Shown: positions 1-10,130 of the stretch, piece by piece
How positions within the stretch are numbered: the first letter of the stretch is position 1
Layout: every line of letters begins with the position of its first letter
Source of the DNA: Oscillospiraceae bacterium
GTDB lineage: Bacteria; Bacillota; Clostridia; Oscillospirales; Acutalibacteraceae
Reading direction: 5' to 3'
NCBI GenBank assembly: GCA_029012165.1
Contig: JAQXLO010000075.1
Location: 1-34,513, forward strand
Length of the DNA: 34,513 nucleotides
Program-made: the position numbers and the translations under genes
The notes under the pieces: model-generated
What the model was told of the DNA's origin: nothing
Databases searched by the model: none
Seen by the model: only the letters and a program-made list of their open reading frames with translations

Positions 1-1
1 G

Positions 2-739
2 CAGCTGGTGGCGGCGGGCTACAAGGAGATCACGCTTCTCGGGCAGAACGTCAACTCCTACAGTGGCAGTGTCAACTTCGCCGGACTTCTGCGGCAGATC
101 AACGCCATTCCCGGCGATTTTCTTGTCCGCTTCATGACGTCCCATCCCAAGGACTGCACCCGGGAGCTGATCGACACCATTGCCCAGTGTGAAAAGGTGG
201 AGCGGCATCTGCATCTTCCGTTCCAGAGCGGCAACGACCGTATTCTGCACGAAATGAACCGCCGCTACGATCGAGAGAAATACCTCTCGCTTGTCCGCTA
301 CGCCAAGGAGCGTATCCCCGACATTCAGTTTACCAGCGACGTCATCGTCGGCTTCCCCGGGGAGACGGCAGAGGAGTTTGAGGACACCCTGTCCTTGGCG
401 CAGGAAGTGGGCTTTTCCTCCCTGTTTTTGTTCATCTTCTCTCCCCGTGAGGGCACAAAGGCGGCGCAGATGCCGGACGAAACACCCCGTGCGGAAAAGG
501 TTCTCCGTTTTCAGGCGCTGGAAAAATTGCAGGCGGAAAACTCTGCCCGCATCGCCGAATCCATGATCGGGCAGACGTTCCGTGTACTGGTCGAGAGCGA
601 GAACGGCGGCTTGCTGACCGGCAAGACCTCCACCGCCATGACGGCGGAATTCCCCGGAACAGCGGACAAAATCGGCACATTTGTCAACGTGCGCATCACC
701 CGGCGCACCGGCTGGACGATTCAAGGAGAGATACAATGA
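2..739 (+). CDS. miaB: tRNA-2-methylthio-N6-dimethylallyladenosine synthase MiaB, C-terminal part (5' end outside window)
   Basis: Radical-SAM methylthiotransferase sequence (LLGQNVNSY..., RFMTSHPKD, HLPFQSGNDRILHEMNRRY, TDVIVGFPGET-like) followed by a TRAM-like domain; frame open at the window edge. Confidence 0.93.
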   Translation, partial: QLVAAGYKEITLLGQNVNSYSGSVNFAGLLRQINAIPGDFLVRFMTSHPKDCTRELIDTIAQCEKVERHLHLPFQSGNDRILHEMNRRYDREKYLSLVRYAKERIPDIQFTSDVIVGFPGETAEEFEDTLSLAQEVGFSSLFLFIFSPREGTKAAQMPDETPRAEKVLRFQALEKLQAENSARIAESMIGQTFRVLVESENGGLLTGKTSTAMTAEFPGTADKIGTFVNVRITRRTGWTIQGEIQ

Positions 740-1545
740 GACAGTTGGGCATCAGCATTACCTGCGGCGATACGCCGTGGCACGAGCAGATGGACCGGAT
801 TGCGCAAGCCGGCTTTGACTGTACTTTTTTTGACTGGAACAAGGACGGCGATACGGACAAATGGGCGCAATACGCCCGCAGAAAAGGGCTTGCGGTGGAT
901 TCCCTGCACGCACCCTTCGATCACATCAATTCCTTTTGGGAGGATACGGCACAGGGAGAGGCGTACTATGCGCTGATGCTGCGCATTATCGACGACTGCG
1001 ACCGGGCAGATATCCGCAAGCTGGTCATGCATACCACCGTCGGCAACCATCCCCCCGCAACGTGCGAGATCGGATTTGTTCGGTACCGAAATATGTGCGA
1101 ATATGCGGCGAAAAAGGGCGTACACATCTGCTTTGAAAATCTGGAGCCGTTTCCGCATCTGCATGAGATCATGCGTGCCGTGGACGATCCCTTTCACGGT
1201 TTTTGCTGGGACTGCGGACACAACCTTTGCTACACGCCCCATGTGGACATGATGGCGCTGTACGGCGATCGGCTGATGTGCCTGCACCTGCACGACAATT
1301 ACGGCGTGACGCAGCCGGGCAACATCGACTACCGGGACGATCTGCATATGCTGCCCTTTGACGGCGTGCTGGACTGGAGCTGGGTCGCCGAAAAGATTGC
1401 CCGCAGCGGCTATGAGGGACCGCTCACGTTTGAGTATTCCTCCCGCACCGTCCGCCGCCACGGGGATCGCCCCTATGGAGAATTTTTGCAAACCGCCATG
1501 GAAAGAGCCGTTAAGCTTCGCGACATGGTCGAAAATATCAAATAA
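736..1545 (+). CDS. Sugar phosphate isomerase/epimerase (xylose isomerase-like TIM barrel)
   Basis: TIM-barrel AP-endonuclease-2-type motifs (LHAPFDHIN, CFENLEP, CWDCGHN, LHLHDNYG); ATGA overlap with miaB. Confidence 0.8.
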   Translation: MRQLGISITCGDTPWHEQMDRIAQAGFDCTFFDWNKDGDTDKWAQYARRKGLAVDSLHAPFDHINSFWEDTAQGEAYYALMLRIIDDCDRADIRKLVMHTTVGNHPPATCEIGFVRYRNMCEYAAKKGVHICFENLEPFPHLHEIMRAVDDPFHGFCWDCGHNLCYTPHVDMMALYGDRLMCLHLHDNYGVTQPGNIDYRDDLHMLPFDGVLDWSWVAEKIARSGYEGPLTFEYSSRTVRRHGDRPYGEFLQTAMERAVKLRDMVENIK

Positions 1546-1565
1546 TTTTTAAGGAGACAAAACAC

Positions 1566-1973
1566 ATGGATCTGATTCAAATGACAAGAGAACTGGGCGC
1601 CGCCATCCAGCAGGATGCACGCTACCTCAAGTTTATGCAGGCGCACGAAGCCAACGAAAAGGACAATGCACTCAATGAGCTGATCGGCAAAATTCAGCTT
1701 GTCCACATGAACTATAACCACGAGGCGGCCAAGGAGGACAAGGACGAGGAAAAGCTGAAAGCCTACGACGCCGAGTTCAACACGCTGTACAACGAAGTGA
1801 TGTGCAATCCCAATATGCGCCGCTACGAAAAGGCACGGGATGAAGTGGACGAGCTGATGAAGGAGATCACCGGCATCCTGACGCTGTGCGTGCGGGGCGA
1901 GGATCCCATGACCTGCGACCCCAACGCCGGTTCCTGCGGCGGGGACTGCGGTTCCTGCGGCGGCTGTCACTGA
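1566..1973 (+). CDS. YlbF/YmcA family protein with Cys-rich C-terminal tail
   Basis: YlbF-like helical protein; tail ends CDPNAGSCGGDCGSCGGCH; RBS aaggag upstream. Confidence 0.75.
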   Translation: MDLIQMTRELGAAIQQDARYLKFMQAHEANEKDNALNELIGKIQLVHMNYNHEAAKEDKDEEKLKAYDAEFNTLYNEVMCNPNMRRYEKARDEVDELMKEITGILTLCVRGEDPMTCDPNAGSCGGDCGSCGGCH

Positions 1974-2032
1974 GCTGCCGAACGCCTTGCAGGCGTATGT
2001 ATTGAAAGACAAGAACAGGAAGTGTATGACGT

Positions 2033-4645
2033 ATGGCGGAACTGACACCCATGATGCGCCAGTATTTCGAGATCAAGCAGGAATACAGCGACACCATCCT
2101 GATGTTCCGATTGGGCGACTTTTACGAGATGTTCTTTGAGGATGCGAAGATTGCATCCCGGGAACTGGAGCTGGTTTTGACCGGTCGGGACTGCGGGCAG
2201 GAGGAGCGTGCGCCCATGTGCGGCGTGCCGTTTCACAGCGTGGATTCCTACATCGCCCGTTTGGTGCAGCACGGCCACAAGGTCGCCATCTGCGAGCAGA
2301 CCGAGGATCCGTCTCTGGCGAAGGGATTGGTGCGCCGTGAGGTCATTCGGGTCATCACGCCCGGCACGGTCATCGAAAGCAGTATGCTCGACGAGTCCCG
2401 CAACAACTTCCTCGGCTGTATTGTGCAGGGGGAACAGGGTGTGGGCGTCTGCTTTACGGATGTGTCCACCGGTGCGGTGCATTTGGCGCAGCTGTGCGGC
2501 AAAAATGTTGAGGCAAAGGTCATCAACGAGCTGTGCCGCTTTTCGCCGACGGAGGTTTTGCTCTGCCCCCGTGCACGCACGATGGCGGAAGTGGTGGCGT
2601 TTGTTCGGGACCGAATCAATGCCTCTGTAGAAACGCCGGATGCGTCCGAATTTGCGCCGTCCGTCTGCGCCGAGGAGGTGTACCGGCACTTTGGCGTTTC
2701 GTCTGCGGCGGAATTGGGGATCGAGGGGGACGAGGCGCTGTGCGCTTTGGGCGAATCCCTTCGGTACCTGAAGGAAGTGCAGAAGTCGGAGCTTCAAAAT
2801 ATCCGCACCGTCGATTTTTACAGCGACGCACGGTTTATGAAAATTGACGCATCCTCCAGACGAAATCTGGAGTTGACGGAAACCATGCGCACCCGGGAAA
2901 AACGGGGCACCCTGCTTTGGGTGCTGGACAAGACCCGTACCCCCATGGGCAAGCGGCTGATCCGCAGCTGGCTCGAACAGCCGCTGGTCAGCATTCCCCG
3001 CATCACCAAGCGGCAAGGCGCAGTGGGGGAACTGTGCCGGGAGAATATCCTGCGCAGGGAACTGCGTGAAGCGCTGACGGACATCGGCGACATGGAGCGT
3101 GTGATGGCACGGGTCGTCTACGGTACCGCCAATGCCAAGGAGCTCAAAGCCCTTGAGCAGATGACCCGCAAGCTGCCTGCACTGAAAGAGTCGCTGGCAG
3201 GGTGCCAATCGTCCATGCTGTGCGACATCTACACGCAGATGGACGCCCTGACGGATGTGACGGAATGGATCGCCGAGTCCATTGTGGAGGATCCGCCCTT
3301 TTCCGTCCGGGAGGGCGGCATGATCTGCGACGGTTTCAACGAGGAGCTGGACGGCCTGCGTGCCATTGTCCACGACAACAAGGGATTCATTGCGTCCATC
3401 CAGCAGACCGAGCAGGAAAAAACCGGCATCAAGAAACTGAAGATCGGCTATAACCGGGTGTTCGGCTACTACATCGAGGTGTCCAATTCCTTCAAGGAGC
3501 TGGTGCCCGATACCTATATCCGCAAGCAGACCCTGGCCAACTGTGAGCGCTACATCACCGAGGAGCTGAAAGCGCTGGAAGCCAAGGTGCTCAGTGCGCA
3601 GGAGCGCATCACCGGTCTGGAATATGAGATCTTTTCCGCCGTGCGCAACCGCATCGCCGAACAGCTTGCCCGCATCCAGAAAACGGCGTCGGCTGTGGCG
3701 GTGCTGGACACGCTCTGTTCCCTTGCGCAGGTGGCGCAGGATAATAACTATGTCTGCCCCGAAATCACGAACGACCGCACGCTGGTGATTCGGGAGGGAC
3801 GTCACCCCGTGGTGGAGAAGATGCTGGGCAGTACGCCCTTTGTTCCCAACGATACCTTGCTCAACTGCGGCGACGACCGCTGTGCCATCATCACGGGACC
3901 CAATATGGCGGGTAAATCCACCTATATGCGTCAGGTTGCACTGATTACGCTGATGGCGCAGACGGGCAGCTTTGTGCCCGCCGCATCGGCGACCGTCGGT
4001 ATCTGCGACAGCATCTTTACCCGTGTGGGGGCATCGGACGATCTGGCGTCGGGACAGTCCACCTTTATGGTGGAGATGAGCGAGGTGGCGTCCATTCTCA
4101 AAAATGCCACGGCGGACAGCCTGATCATTTTCGATGAAATCGGCAGAGGTACCTCCACCTTTGACGGCATGAGCATTGCCAGAGCGGTACTGGAATATGC
4201 CGCCGACTCCAAAAAGTTAGGTGCCAAAACATTATTTGCGACCCACTACCATGAGCTGACCGAGCTGGAGGAAACCGTGCCCGGTGTGCGCAATTACAAT
4301 ATTGCCGTCAAAAAGCGGGGCGACGATATCACCTTCCTGCGGCGAATCGTGCGTGGTGGTGCGGATGGCAGCTACGGCATCGAGGTGGCGAAGCTTGCCG
4401 GCGTGCCCAATCCGGTCGTACAGCGTGCGAAGGAAATCTTGAAAGAATTGGAAGAAAAGGGATATACCATCCCCGTACCGACAAATACTTCGGTGCCGAA
4501 GGAACCACAGGCGCAGATGACCTTCGGCGGCGGAGAAGAGAGCGAGATCGTCGGCAGACTGCGGGCGTTGGACGTGAACACCCTGACGCCCATCGAGGCG
4601 CTGACGGAACTGTTCACGTTGTCGGCGCAGGCAAAAAACATATAA
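2033..4645 (+). CDS. mutS: DNA mismatch repair protein MutS
   Basis: MRQYFEIKQEYSDTILMFRLGDFYEMF start, Walker A GPNMAGKSTYMRQ, IFDEIGRGTSTFDG, ATHYHEL. Confidence 0.98.
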   Translation: MAELTPMMRQYFEIKQEYSDTILMFRLGDFYEMFFEDAKIASRELELVLTGRDCGQEERAPMCGVPFHSVDSYIARLVQHGHKVAICEQTEDPSLAKGLVRREVIRVITPGTVIESSMLDESRNNFLGCIVQGEQGVGVCFTDVSTGAVHLAQLCGKNVEAKVINELCRFSPTEVLLCPRARTMAEVVAFVRDRINASVETPDASEFAPSVCAEEVYRHFGVSSAAELGIEGDEALCALGESLRYLKEVQKSELQNIRTVDFYSDARFMKIDASSRRNLELTETMRTREKRGTLLWVLDKTRTPMGKRLIRSWLEQPLVSIPRITKRQGAVGELCRENILRRELREALTDIGDMERVMARVVYGTANAKELKALEQMTRKLPALKESLAGCQSSMLCDIYTQMDALTDVTEWIAESIVEDPPFSVREGGMICDGFNEELDGLRAIVHDNKGFIASIQQTEQEKTGIKKLKIGYNRVFGYYIEVSNSFKELVPDTYIRKQTLANCERYITEELKALEAKVLSAQERITGLEYEIFSAVRNRIAEQLARIQKTASAVAVLDTLCSLAQVAQDNNYVCPEITNDRTLVIREGRHPVVEKMLGSTPFVPNDTLLNCGDDRCAIITGPNMAGKSTYMRQVALITLMAQTGSFVPAASATVGICDSIFTRVGASDDLASGQSTFMVEMSEVASILKNATADSLIIFDEIGRGTSTFDGMSIARAVLEYAADSKKLGAKTLFATHYHELTELEETVPGVRNYNIAVKKRGDDITFLRRIVRGGADGSYGIEVAKLAGVPNPVVQRAKEILKELEEKGYTIPVPTNTSVPKEPQAQMTFGGGEESEIVGRLRALDVNTLTPIEALTELFTLSAQAKNI

Positions 4646-4673
4646 GACAGTAAAAAGGAAAGCAGGTGATTTT

Positions 4674-6596
4674 GTGCCCAAGATCCTACGATTGCCCAAA
4701 TCGCTGGCGGATCTCATTGCCGCCGGTGAGGTGGTGGAGCGTCCCGCCTCCGTGGTCAAGGAACTGCTGGAAAACAGCATAGACGCCGGGGCAAGCAAGA
4801 TCACGGTCGAGATCAACCACGGCGGTGTGCGGTACATTCGGGTGACCGATGACGGCTGCGGCATTGCACGGGAGGACATTCGCAACGCCTTCGTCAGCCA
4901 TGCGACCAGCAAGATCACATCCCGGGACGATCTGAGCGCCATTGCGACCTTGGGTTTCCGTGGCGAAGCGCTGGCTTCGGCGGCGGCGGTGGCTCGGGTA
5001 GAGATCCTGACCCGCACGGCACAGGAAACGGTCGGCACACGGTACTGCATCGAGGGCGGGGAGGAAATTCTGCTCGACGACGCAGGCTGTCCCCAAGGAA
5101 CGACACTCATCGTGCGTGATTTGTTTTATAATACACCTGCCCGTATGAAATTTCTCAAAAAAGACGTGACGGAAGCGAATGCGGTGGCTGGCGTTGTGGA
5201 CAGGATCGCCCTGTCGCACCCGCAGGTGAGCATCCGTTTTATCCGGGAGGAGAAGGAAACGCTCTGCACCCCCGGAGACGGGAAGCTGGACAGTGCCATT
5301 TATGCCGTGTTCGGCAGGGATTTTCTGTCGGGGCTGATCCCGGTGGACTACACCTGCGACGGAATCCGGGTAAACGGCTACACCTCCAAACCCATTGCCG
5401 CCCGCCAAAGCCGCAGTATGCAGTTCTTTTTCCTCAACGGGCGGTACATCAAAACGGGTACAGGCGCCGCCGCCCTGTCGGAGGGCTACAAGCACGCTGT
5501 GATGACGGGGAAATTTCCCGCCTGCGTTTTAAAAATTACGGTACCGAACAATATGGTGGACGTCAACGTGCATCCTGCCAAGATCGAGGTGCGGTTCGCC
5601 AACGAAAAGCCCATCTTTAACGCCATATACTACGGGGTAAAAAATGCGTTGGAGGGCGACCATTCCAAAGCACACCCTGCGCTGCGGCAAAATTCCGCCT
5701 CCGCCATTCGGAATTTCTACAGCATGGTGGGCGAGGAAAAGCCGAAGCAGGTCGCATTCCGGGAATTGCCGAAAAAGCAGGCGGATTTCTTTGTCCACGC
5801 AAAAGCACCGGGTTCTCCTACACCGGAAAATCCTTCGATACCGAAAGAACTGCCGAAGCAGGAACTGCGATTTGCTTCTCCCGTGGAGAAACCCGCCAAT
5901 AAAGAGGACTATTCTTTCTTGGCGGAGAAGAAAACGCAGACGCCGAGCGTGCAGGAAACGGTTGCTTCGCCGCCGGAAACAACGGTGCCGAACATTTCGG
6001 AAACGGAAGAATCCGCTTCTCCCGAAATACCCGAATTTCGGGTGATCGGTGAAGCGTTCAATACCTATATATTCGTGGAAACAGACAACAAAATCTGGAT
6101 CATCGACAAGCACGCCGCCCATGAGCGCATCCTGTATGAGCAGCTCAAAGCCGGCGGGGAGGGCAAAGCGTCCCAGCTTTTGCTTGCCCCCGTGACGGTC
6201 ACGCTGCGCAAGGAGGAGTATTCCGCCGTTTTGGAGAATGCGTCGTTGCTGGCGGACAGCGGCTTTGCCGTTGCGGACTTCGGCACCGGCACGGTGGCGG
6301 TGACGGAGTGCCCGATCCTCTTGGATGCTGCCGATGCCGCCGCCGCCATTGAGGAGTTTGCCGCTTATCTGTGCAAAGCAAAACAAGAGCTAATATCCGA
6401 AAAGATGGACTGGATCTACCACAACACCGCCTGCCGTGCCGCCATCAAAGCCGGGGATTTCACCTCGGATTATGAGCGGCAGAAGTTCGCGGAAAAGCTG
6501 CTGTCTATGCCGGACATCCGCTCCTGCCCCCACGGCAGACCTGTGATGATCGAGATGACCCGCAGAGAAATGGAGAAAAGCTTTGGACGTGTGTGA
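4674..6596 (+). CDS. mutL: DNA mismatch repair endonuclease MutL
   Basis: GHKL motifs (AAGEVVERPASVVKELLENSIDAGA, DDGCGI, TLGFRGEAL); GTG start; C-terminal dimerisation domain. Confidence 0.97.
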   Translation: MPKILRLPKSLADLIAAGEVVERPASVVKELLENSIDAGASKITVEINHGGVRYIRVTDDGCGIAREDIRNAFVSHATSKITSRDDLSAIATLGFRGEALASAAAVARVEILTRTAQETVGTRYCIEGGEEILLDDAGCPQGTTLIVRDLFYNTPARMKFLKKDVTEANAVAGVVDRIALSHPQVSIRFIREEKETLCTPGDGKLDSAIYAVFGRDFLSGLIPVDYTCDGIRVNGYTSKPIAARQSRSMQFFFLNGRYIKTGTGAAALSEGYKHAVMTGKFPACVLKITVPNNMVDVNVHPAKIEVRFANEKPIFNAIYYGVKNALEGDHSKAHPALRQNSASAIRNFYSMVGEEKPKQVAFRELPKKQADFFVHAKAPGSPTPENPSIPKELPKQELRFASPVEKPANKEDYSFLAEKKTQTPSVQETVASPPETTVPNISETEESASPEIPEFRVIGEAFNTYIFVETDNKIWIIDKHAAHERILYEQLKAGGEGKASQLLLAPVTVTLRKEEYSAVLENASLLADSGFAVADFGTGTVAVTECPILLDAADAAAAIEEFAAYLCKAKQELISEKMDWIYHNTACRAAIKAGDFTSDYERQKFAEKLLSMPDIRSCPHGRPVMIEMTRREMEKSFGRV

Positions 6597-7524
6597 ACAG
6601 ATTCCCGTGCTGGCGGTAACCGGTCCGACTGCCTCCGGCAAGACCGCCCTTGCGGTGCGGCTGGCGCAGGCGATGGACGGGGAAGTGGTTTCTGCGGATT
6701 CCATGCAGATCTATACGGGCCTGCGGATTTCCACGGCAAAGCCGACTGCCGAGGAAATGCAGGGGGTACCGCACCATTTGCTGGATTTTTTGCCGCCCGA
6801 TACGCCATTCAGCGTGGCGGACTACTGCGATAGGGCGAAGGCGTGTATTGCCGCCATTCATGCGCACGGCAAACTGCCCATTCTCTGCGGCGGGACAGGC
6901 TTGTATATCCGGTCCCTTTTGGACAATATCGACTTTTCCGGCAGCGGTGCCGACCCGGATTTCCGCAAACAGATGCAGACCCTTGCCGATACACAGGGTA
7001 CCGAAGCAGTTTGGCGCCTTTTGTGGGAGGCGGATCCGGAGGGTGCCGAAACATTGCACCCCAACAACCTCGGCAGAGTGATCCGTGCGCTGGAATTGCA
7101 CAGGGAAACGGGGCAGACCATGGCGCAGCAGCGCCGCAATTCCCGCAAAAATCCGACACCGTACAACAGCTGCCTGCTCTGCCTGGATTTTCGGGACAGG
7201 CAAAAGCTGTATGACCGCATCGATCGGCGTGTGGATATCATGATGCAAAACGGGCTTTTGGACGAGGCACGAGACTTTTATGAAAAATATTCCGGTACCG
7301 AAGGAACGGCACGGCAGGCCATTGGCTGCAAGGAATTCATTCCCTATTTCGCAGGGGAGCGCACCTTGGATGAGGCTGTGGCGTGCGTCAAGCAGGAGAC
7401 ACGCCGCTATGCCAAGCGCCAGCTGACGTGGTTTCGCCGGATGGACAATATGCATTTTATTTATGTGGACGACACGGCGGATGTTTTTGCATCCGCCATG
7501 GCGATCGCAGACGGGTGGAGGTGA
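6583..7524 (+). CDS. miaA: tRNA dimethylallyltransferase MiaA
   Basis: VTGPTASGKTALAVRLAQ, SADSMQIYTGL, CGGTGLYI; TTG start overlapping the mutL end. Confidence 0.96.
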   Translation: MDVCEQIPVLAVTGPTASGKTALAVRLAQAMDGEVVSADSMQIYTGLRISTAKPTAEEMQGVPHHLLDFLPPDTPFSVADYCDRAKACIAAIHAHGKLPILCGGTGLYIRSLLDNIDFSGSGADPDFRKQMQTLADTQGTEAVWRLLWEADPEGAETLHPNNLGRVIRALELHRETGQTMAQQRRNSRKNPTPYNSCLLCLDFRDRQKLYDRIDRRVDIMMQNGLLDEARDFYEKYSGTEGTARQAIGCKEFIPYFAGERTLDEAVACVKQETRRYAKRQLTWFRRMDNMHFIYVDDTADVFASAMAIADGWR

Positions 7525-7529
7525 ACGCC

Positions 7530-8834
7530 TTGAAAGGACAAAAGAAACGTCCCGTGAAAGCACGGACGGAATGGCGTGTGCGGCGGATCATGATTATCGC
7601 ACTGATCGCCGTGCTGGTCTGCGGCGGCATCTATGAAATCTACGCACTCAACCAGAATCCCATCCGTGTAGAGCCTGCGCTGGAGGAGACCGTGACCGAA
7701 AAGGTCGGGGCGAGCGCATTCATTTTCCGGGACGAGCAGTGCATCCACGCCGATCTGTCCGCATATTCCGTCCCCTTTGTGCAGGACGGCGACCGTGTGT
7801 CCGGCAACGGTGTGATCGCCGCAAATTTTTCGGATGCCGGCTCCGCCATGCGGTACGCACAGCTTCTGGAACTGCGGGAAGAATACGACCGCCTTTCTGC
7901 GCTGGCCACCGGCACGGAGTATTCTTCCGTGCGTGTCAGTGCGCTCATGGATGGTGCGTCGGACGGGCTGTGCGCTCTTTTGCAGCAGACGGATACGGGC
8001 AATATCGCCGAGGCTGAGGCGGCGGAGAATACCTTTTTGGAAAAGGAGACGGCGCTGGAGATCGCCGTGGATGAGGACGTGAACATTTCGGCGAAGCTCA
8101 GCGAGCTGTCCAAGGATATCCGGGCGCAGGAAGCGTCCGTGGGCAGCTACCAAACGGTCACGACCGGGCTGGACAGCAGCGGCTATTTCTTCAGCAAGAC
8201 CGACGGCTATGAGGACGTGATCCCCTATGCCGATGCCGGGTCGCTGACGGTTTCCACGCTGGAAGCGGCGCTGCAGACATTGCCCGTTTCCTCCACGGGC
8301 GGCAAGATCGTCAAGAGCTTTTCGTGGTATATTGCGGCGGTGGTCGATTCCCAGACGGCGGAAAAGCTGTCGCATATCAGAGGCAGTTTGCGCATCAACT
8401 TTCCCCAGGCCGGGCTTGGCGAGGTTCCCGTGACGGTCTACGCCATGCGTGCCGACGCTTCGGGAAAGTGTGCGGTGGTGTTCCGCTGTATTGAAAACAG
8501 CAGTGCGCTTTTGCAGCTGCGCAAGGAGGATATCGAGATTATTTTCGGCAAGACGACGGGCTACCGTGTGCCGCTCAGTGCGGTGCGCATCGTGACGAAG
8601 GAGACCGGCGAGGGCGACGATAAAACGCAGGAGCAGCTGCGGGGCGTGTATGTCCTGCGCGGCAACGTGGTGTCGTTCCGCAGGATCAACCCCGTCTATG
8701 CGGGCGAGGACTACATTCTGTCCGCCCCGTATTACAAGGAGGACGGCAGCAACGACAGCAGCTATCTCGGCTTGTACGAGGAGATCATTACGGAAGGGAA
8801 GGATTTGTATGCAGGAGCAGTCGTTTATCGCTGA
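7530..8834 (+). CDS. HlyD-family-like membrane protein (single N-terminal TM); TTG start at 7530 or GTG at 7521
   Basis: N-terminal KKRPVKARTEWRVRRIMIIALIAVLVCGGIYEIYAL, then extracytoplasmic domain; shorter than the listed ORF (7383), which overlaps miaA. Confidence 0.65.
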   Translation: MKGQKKRPVKARTEWRVRRIMIIALIAVLVCGGIYEIYALNQNPIRVEPALEETVTEKVGASAFIFRDEQCIHADLSAYSVPFVQDGDRVSGNGVIAANFSDAGSAMRYAQLLELREEYDRLSALATGTEYSSVRVSALMDGASDGLCALLQQTDTGNIAEAEAAENTFLEKETALEIAVDEDVNISAKLSELSKDIRAQEASVGSYQTVTTGLDSSGYFFSKTDGYEDVIPYADAGSLTVSTLEAALQTLPVSSTGGKIVKSFSWYIAAVVDSQTAEKLSHIRGSLRINFPQAGLGEVPVTVYAMRADASGKCAVVFRCIENSSALLQLRKEDIEIIFGKTTGYRVPLSAVRIVTKETGEGDDKTQEQLRGVYVLRGNVVSFRRINPVYAGEDYILSAPYYKEDGSNDSSYLGLYEEIITEGKDLYAGAVVYR

Positions 8835-9534
8835 GGGAAAAAAACGCGTGGAGGAAGCGTGGAAAGCTGTCTGCCACGATGTGCAGGAAGCGGCACTCAA
8901 AAGCGGTCGTGACCCGTCGGAGGTCTCCCTCATGGCGGTGACGAAAACGGTGGAGCCGGTGTATATCAACCACGCCATTTCCCTGGGCGCAGCGCTGATC
9001 GGCGAAAACAAGGTGCAGGAATTTCTTGGCAAAAAGCCGGAGCTGCAAGGCGCCTATACCGCCCATCTGATCGGGCATTTGCAGACCAACAAGGTGCGCC
9101 AGATCGTCGGGGAGGTGGCCATGATCCAGTCCGTGGACAGCGTGAAGCTGGCACGGGAGATCGGCCGATGCAGTGAAAAAAAGGGCATCGTGAGCGATAT
9201 TTTGCTGGAAGTGAACATCGGCAGGGACCCGGATAAGTTCGGCATTTTGCCCGAGGCGGCGGAGGAAACAGCGTGTGAAATCGCCGAAATTCCGGGCGTA
9301 CACATCTGCGGAATGATGACGGTACCGCCTTTTGATGCGGATTTGGAAAAAACACGCCGATTTTTTTCAAATATGCATCAACTGTTTATTGACATTGGGT
9401 CGAAAAACATACATAATATAAATATGTGTACCCTTTCGATGGGGATGTCCGGGGATTTCCGGGAAGCCATCGCAGAGGGAGCGACGCTTGTGCGTGTGGG
9501 ATCGGCGATCTTCGGCGCACGCAACTACCGCTGA
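8809..9534 (+). CDS. YggS family PLP-homeostasis protein
   Basis: LMAVTKTVEP, GENKVQEFLGKKPEL, HLIGHLQTNKVRQI, LSMGMSGDFREAIAEGATLVRVGSAIFGAR; ATG at 8809 overlaps the upstream CDS. Confidence 0.95.
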   Translation: MQEQSFIAEGKKRVEEAWKAVCHDVQEAALKSGRDPSEVSLMAVTKTVEPVYINHAISLGAALIGENKVQEFLGKKPELQGAYTAHLIGHLQTNKVRQIVGEVAMIQSVDSVKLAREIGRCSEKKGIVSDILLEVNIGRDPDKFGILPEAAEETACEIAEIPGVHICGMMTVPPFDADLEKTRRFFSNMHQLFIDIGSKNIHNINMCTLSMGMSGDFREAIAEGATLVRVGSAIFGARNYR

Positions 9535-9593
9535 CCGGGGCACGATTCCCCTGTCACAGAAACATCACAAACGATTTTCAGGAGGATAAACTT

Positions 9594-10097
9594 ATGGGAC
9601 TTATTGACAAACTCAGAAACATCACCAACATCCCGGACGAGAACTACTACGACGGGGACGACGCCATGGCGGACGGCTACGACTACGAGGGCTACGACGA
9701 TGCCGCCGAGCAGGAGGACGACATCTATGCCGCCCAGGAGACCCATGCCCAGAGACGGGTTCGTTACGACGCTCCCGAGCGGGACAATACGGCAGGTGCA
9801 CGGGTGGTGGACATCAACTCCAACAGCCGCAATCAGGTTGTTTTCAAGAAGCTGGACAAGTTTGAGTCTGTCGTAGAGGTTGCGGACGAGCTGAACAAGA
9901 AAAAGATCGTCATCCTCAATCTGGAGACCTGCCCCAATGACATCACCAGACGGGTACTGGATTTCCTCAGCGGCGTGGCCTACGCCAACTCCGGCTCCAT
10001 CCAGCGTGTCGCAGGTCGAGCGTACATCATCACCCCCAACAACGTCCCGATCAACGGCGAGCTGTTGGATGAGATCGAGGGCGGCGCAAAGCAGTAA
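9594..10097 (+). CDS. sepF: Cell division protein SepF
   Basis: VFKKLDKFESVVEVADELNKKKIVILNLETCPNDITRRVLDFLSGVAYANSGSIQRVAGRAYIITPNNV; RBS aggagg. Confidence 0.93.
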   Translation: MGLIDKLRNITNIPDENYYDGDDAMADGYDYEGYDDAAEQEDDIYAAQETHAQRRVRYDAPERDNTAGARVVDINSNSRNQVVFKKLDKFESVVEVADELNKKKIVILNLETCPNDITRRVLDFLSGVAYANSGSIQRVAGRAYIITPNNVPINGELLDEIEGGAKQ

Positions 10098-10130
10098 GCA
10101 TTTCATGTGGGAAGGGAAGGAGAGCCAATC

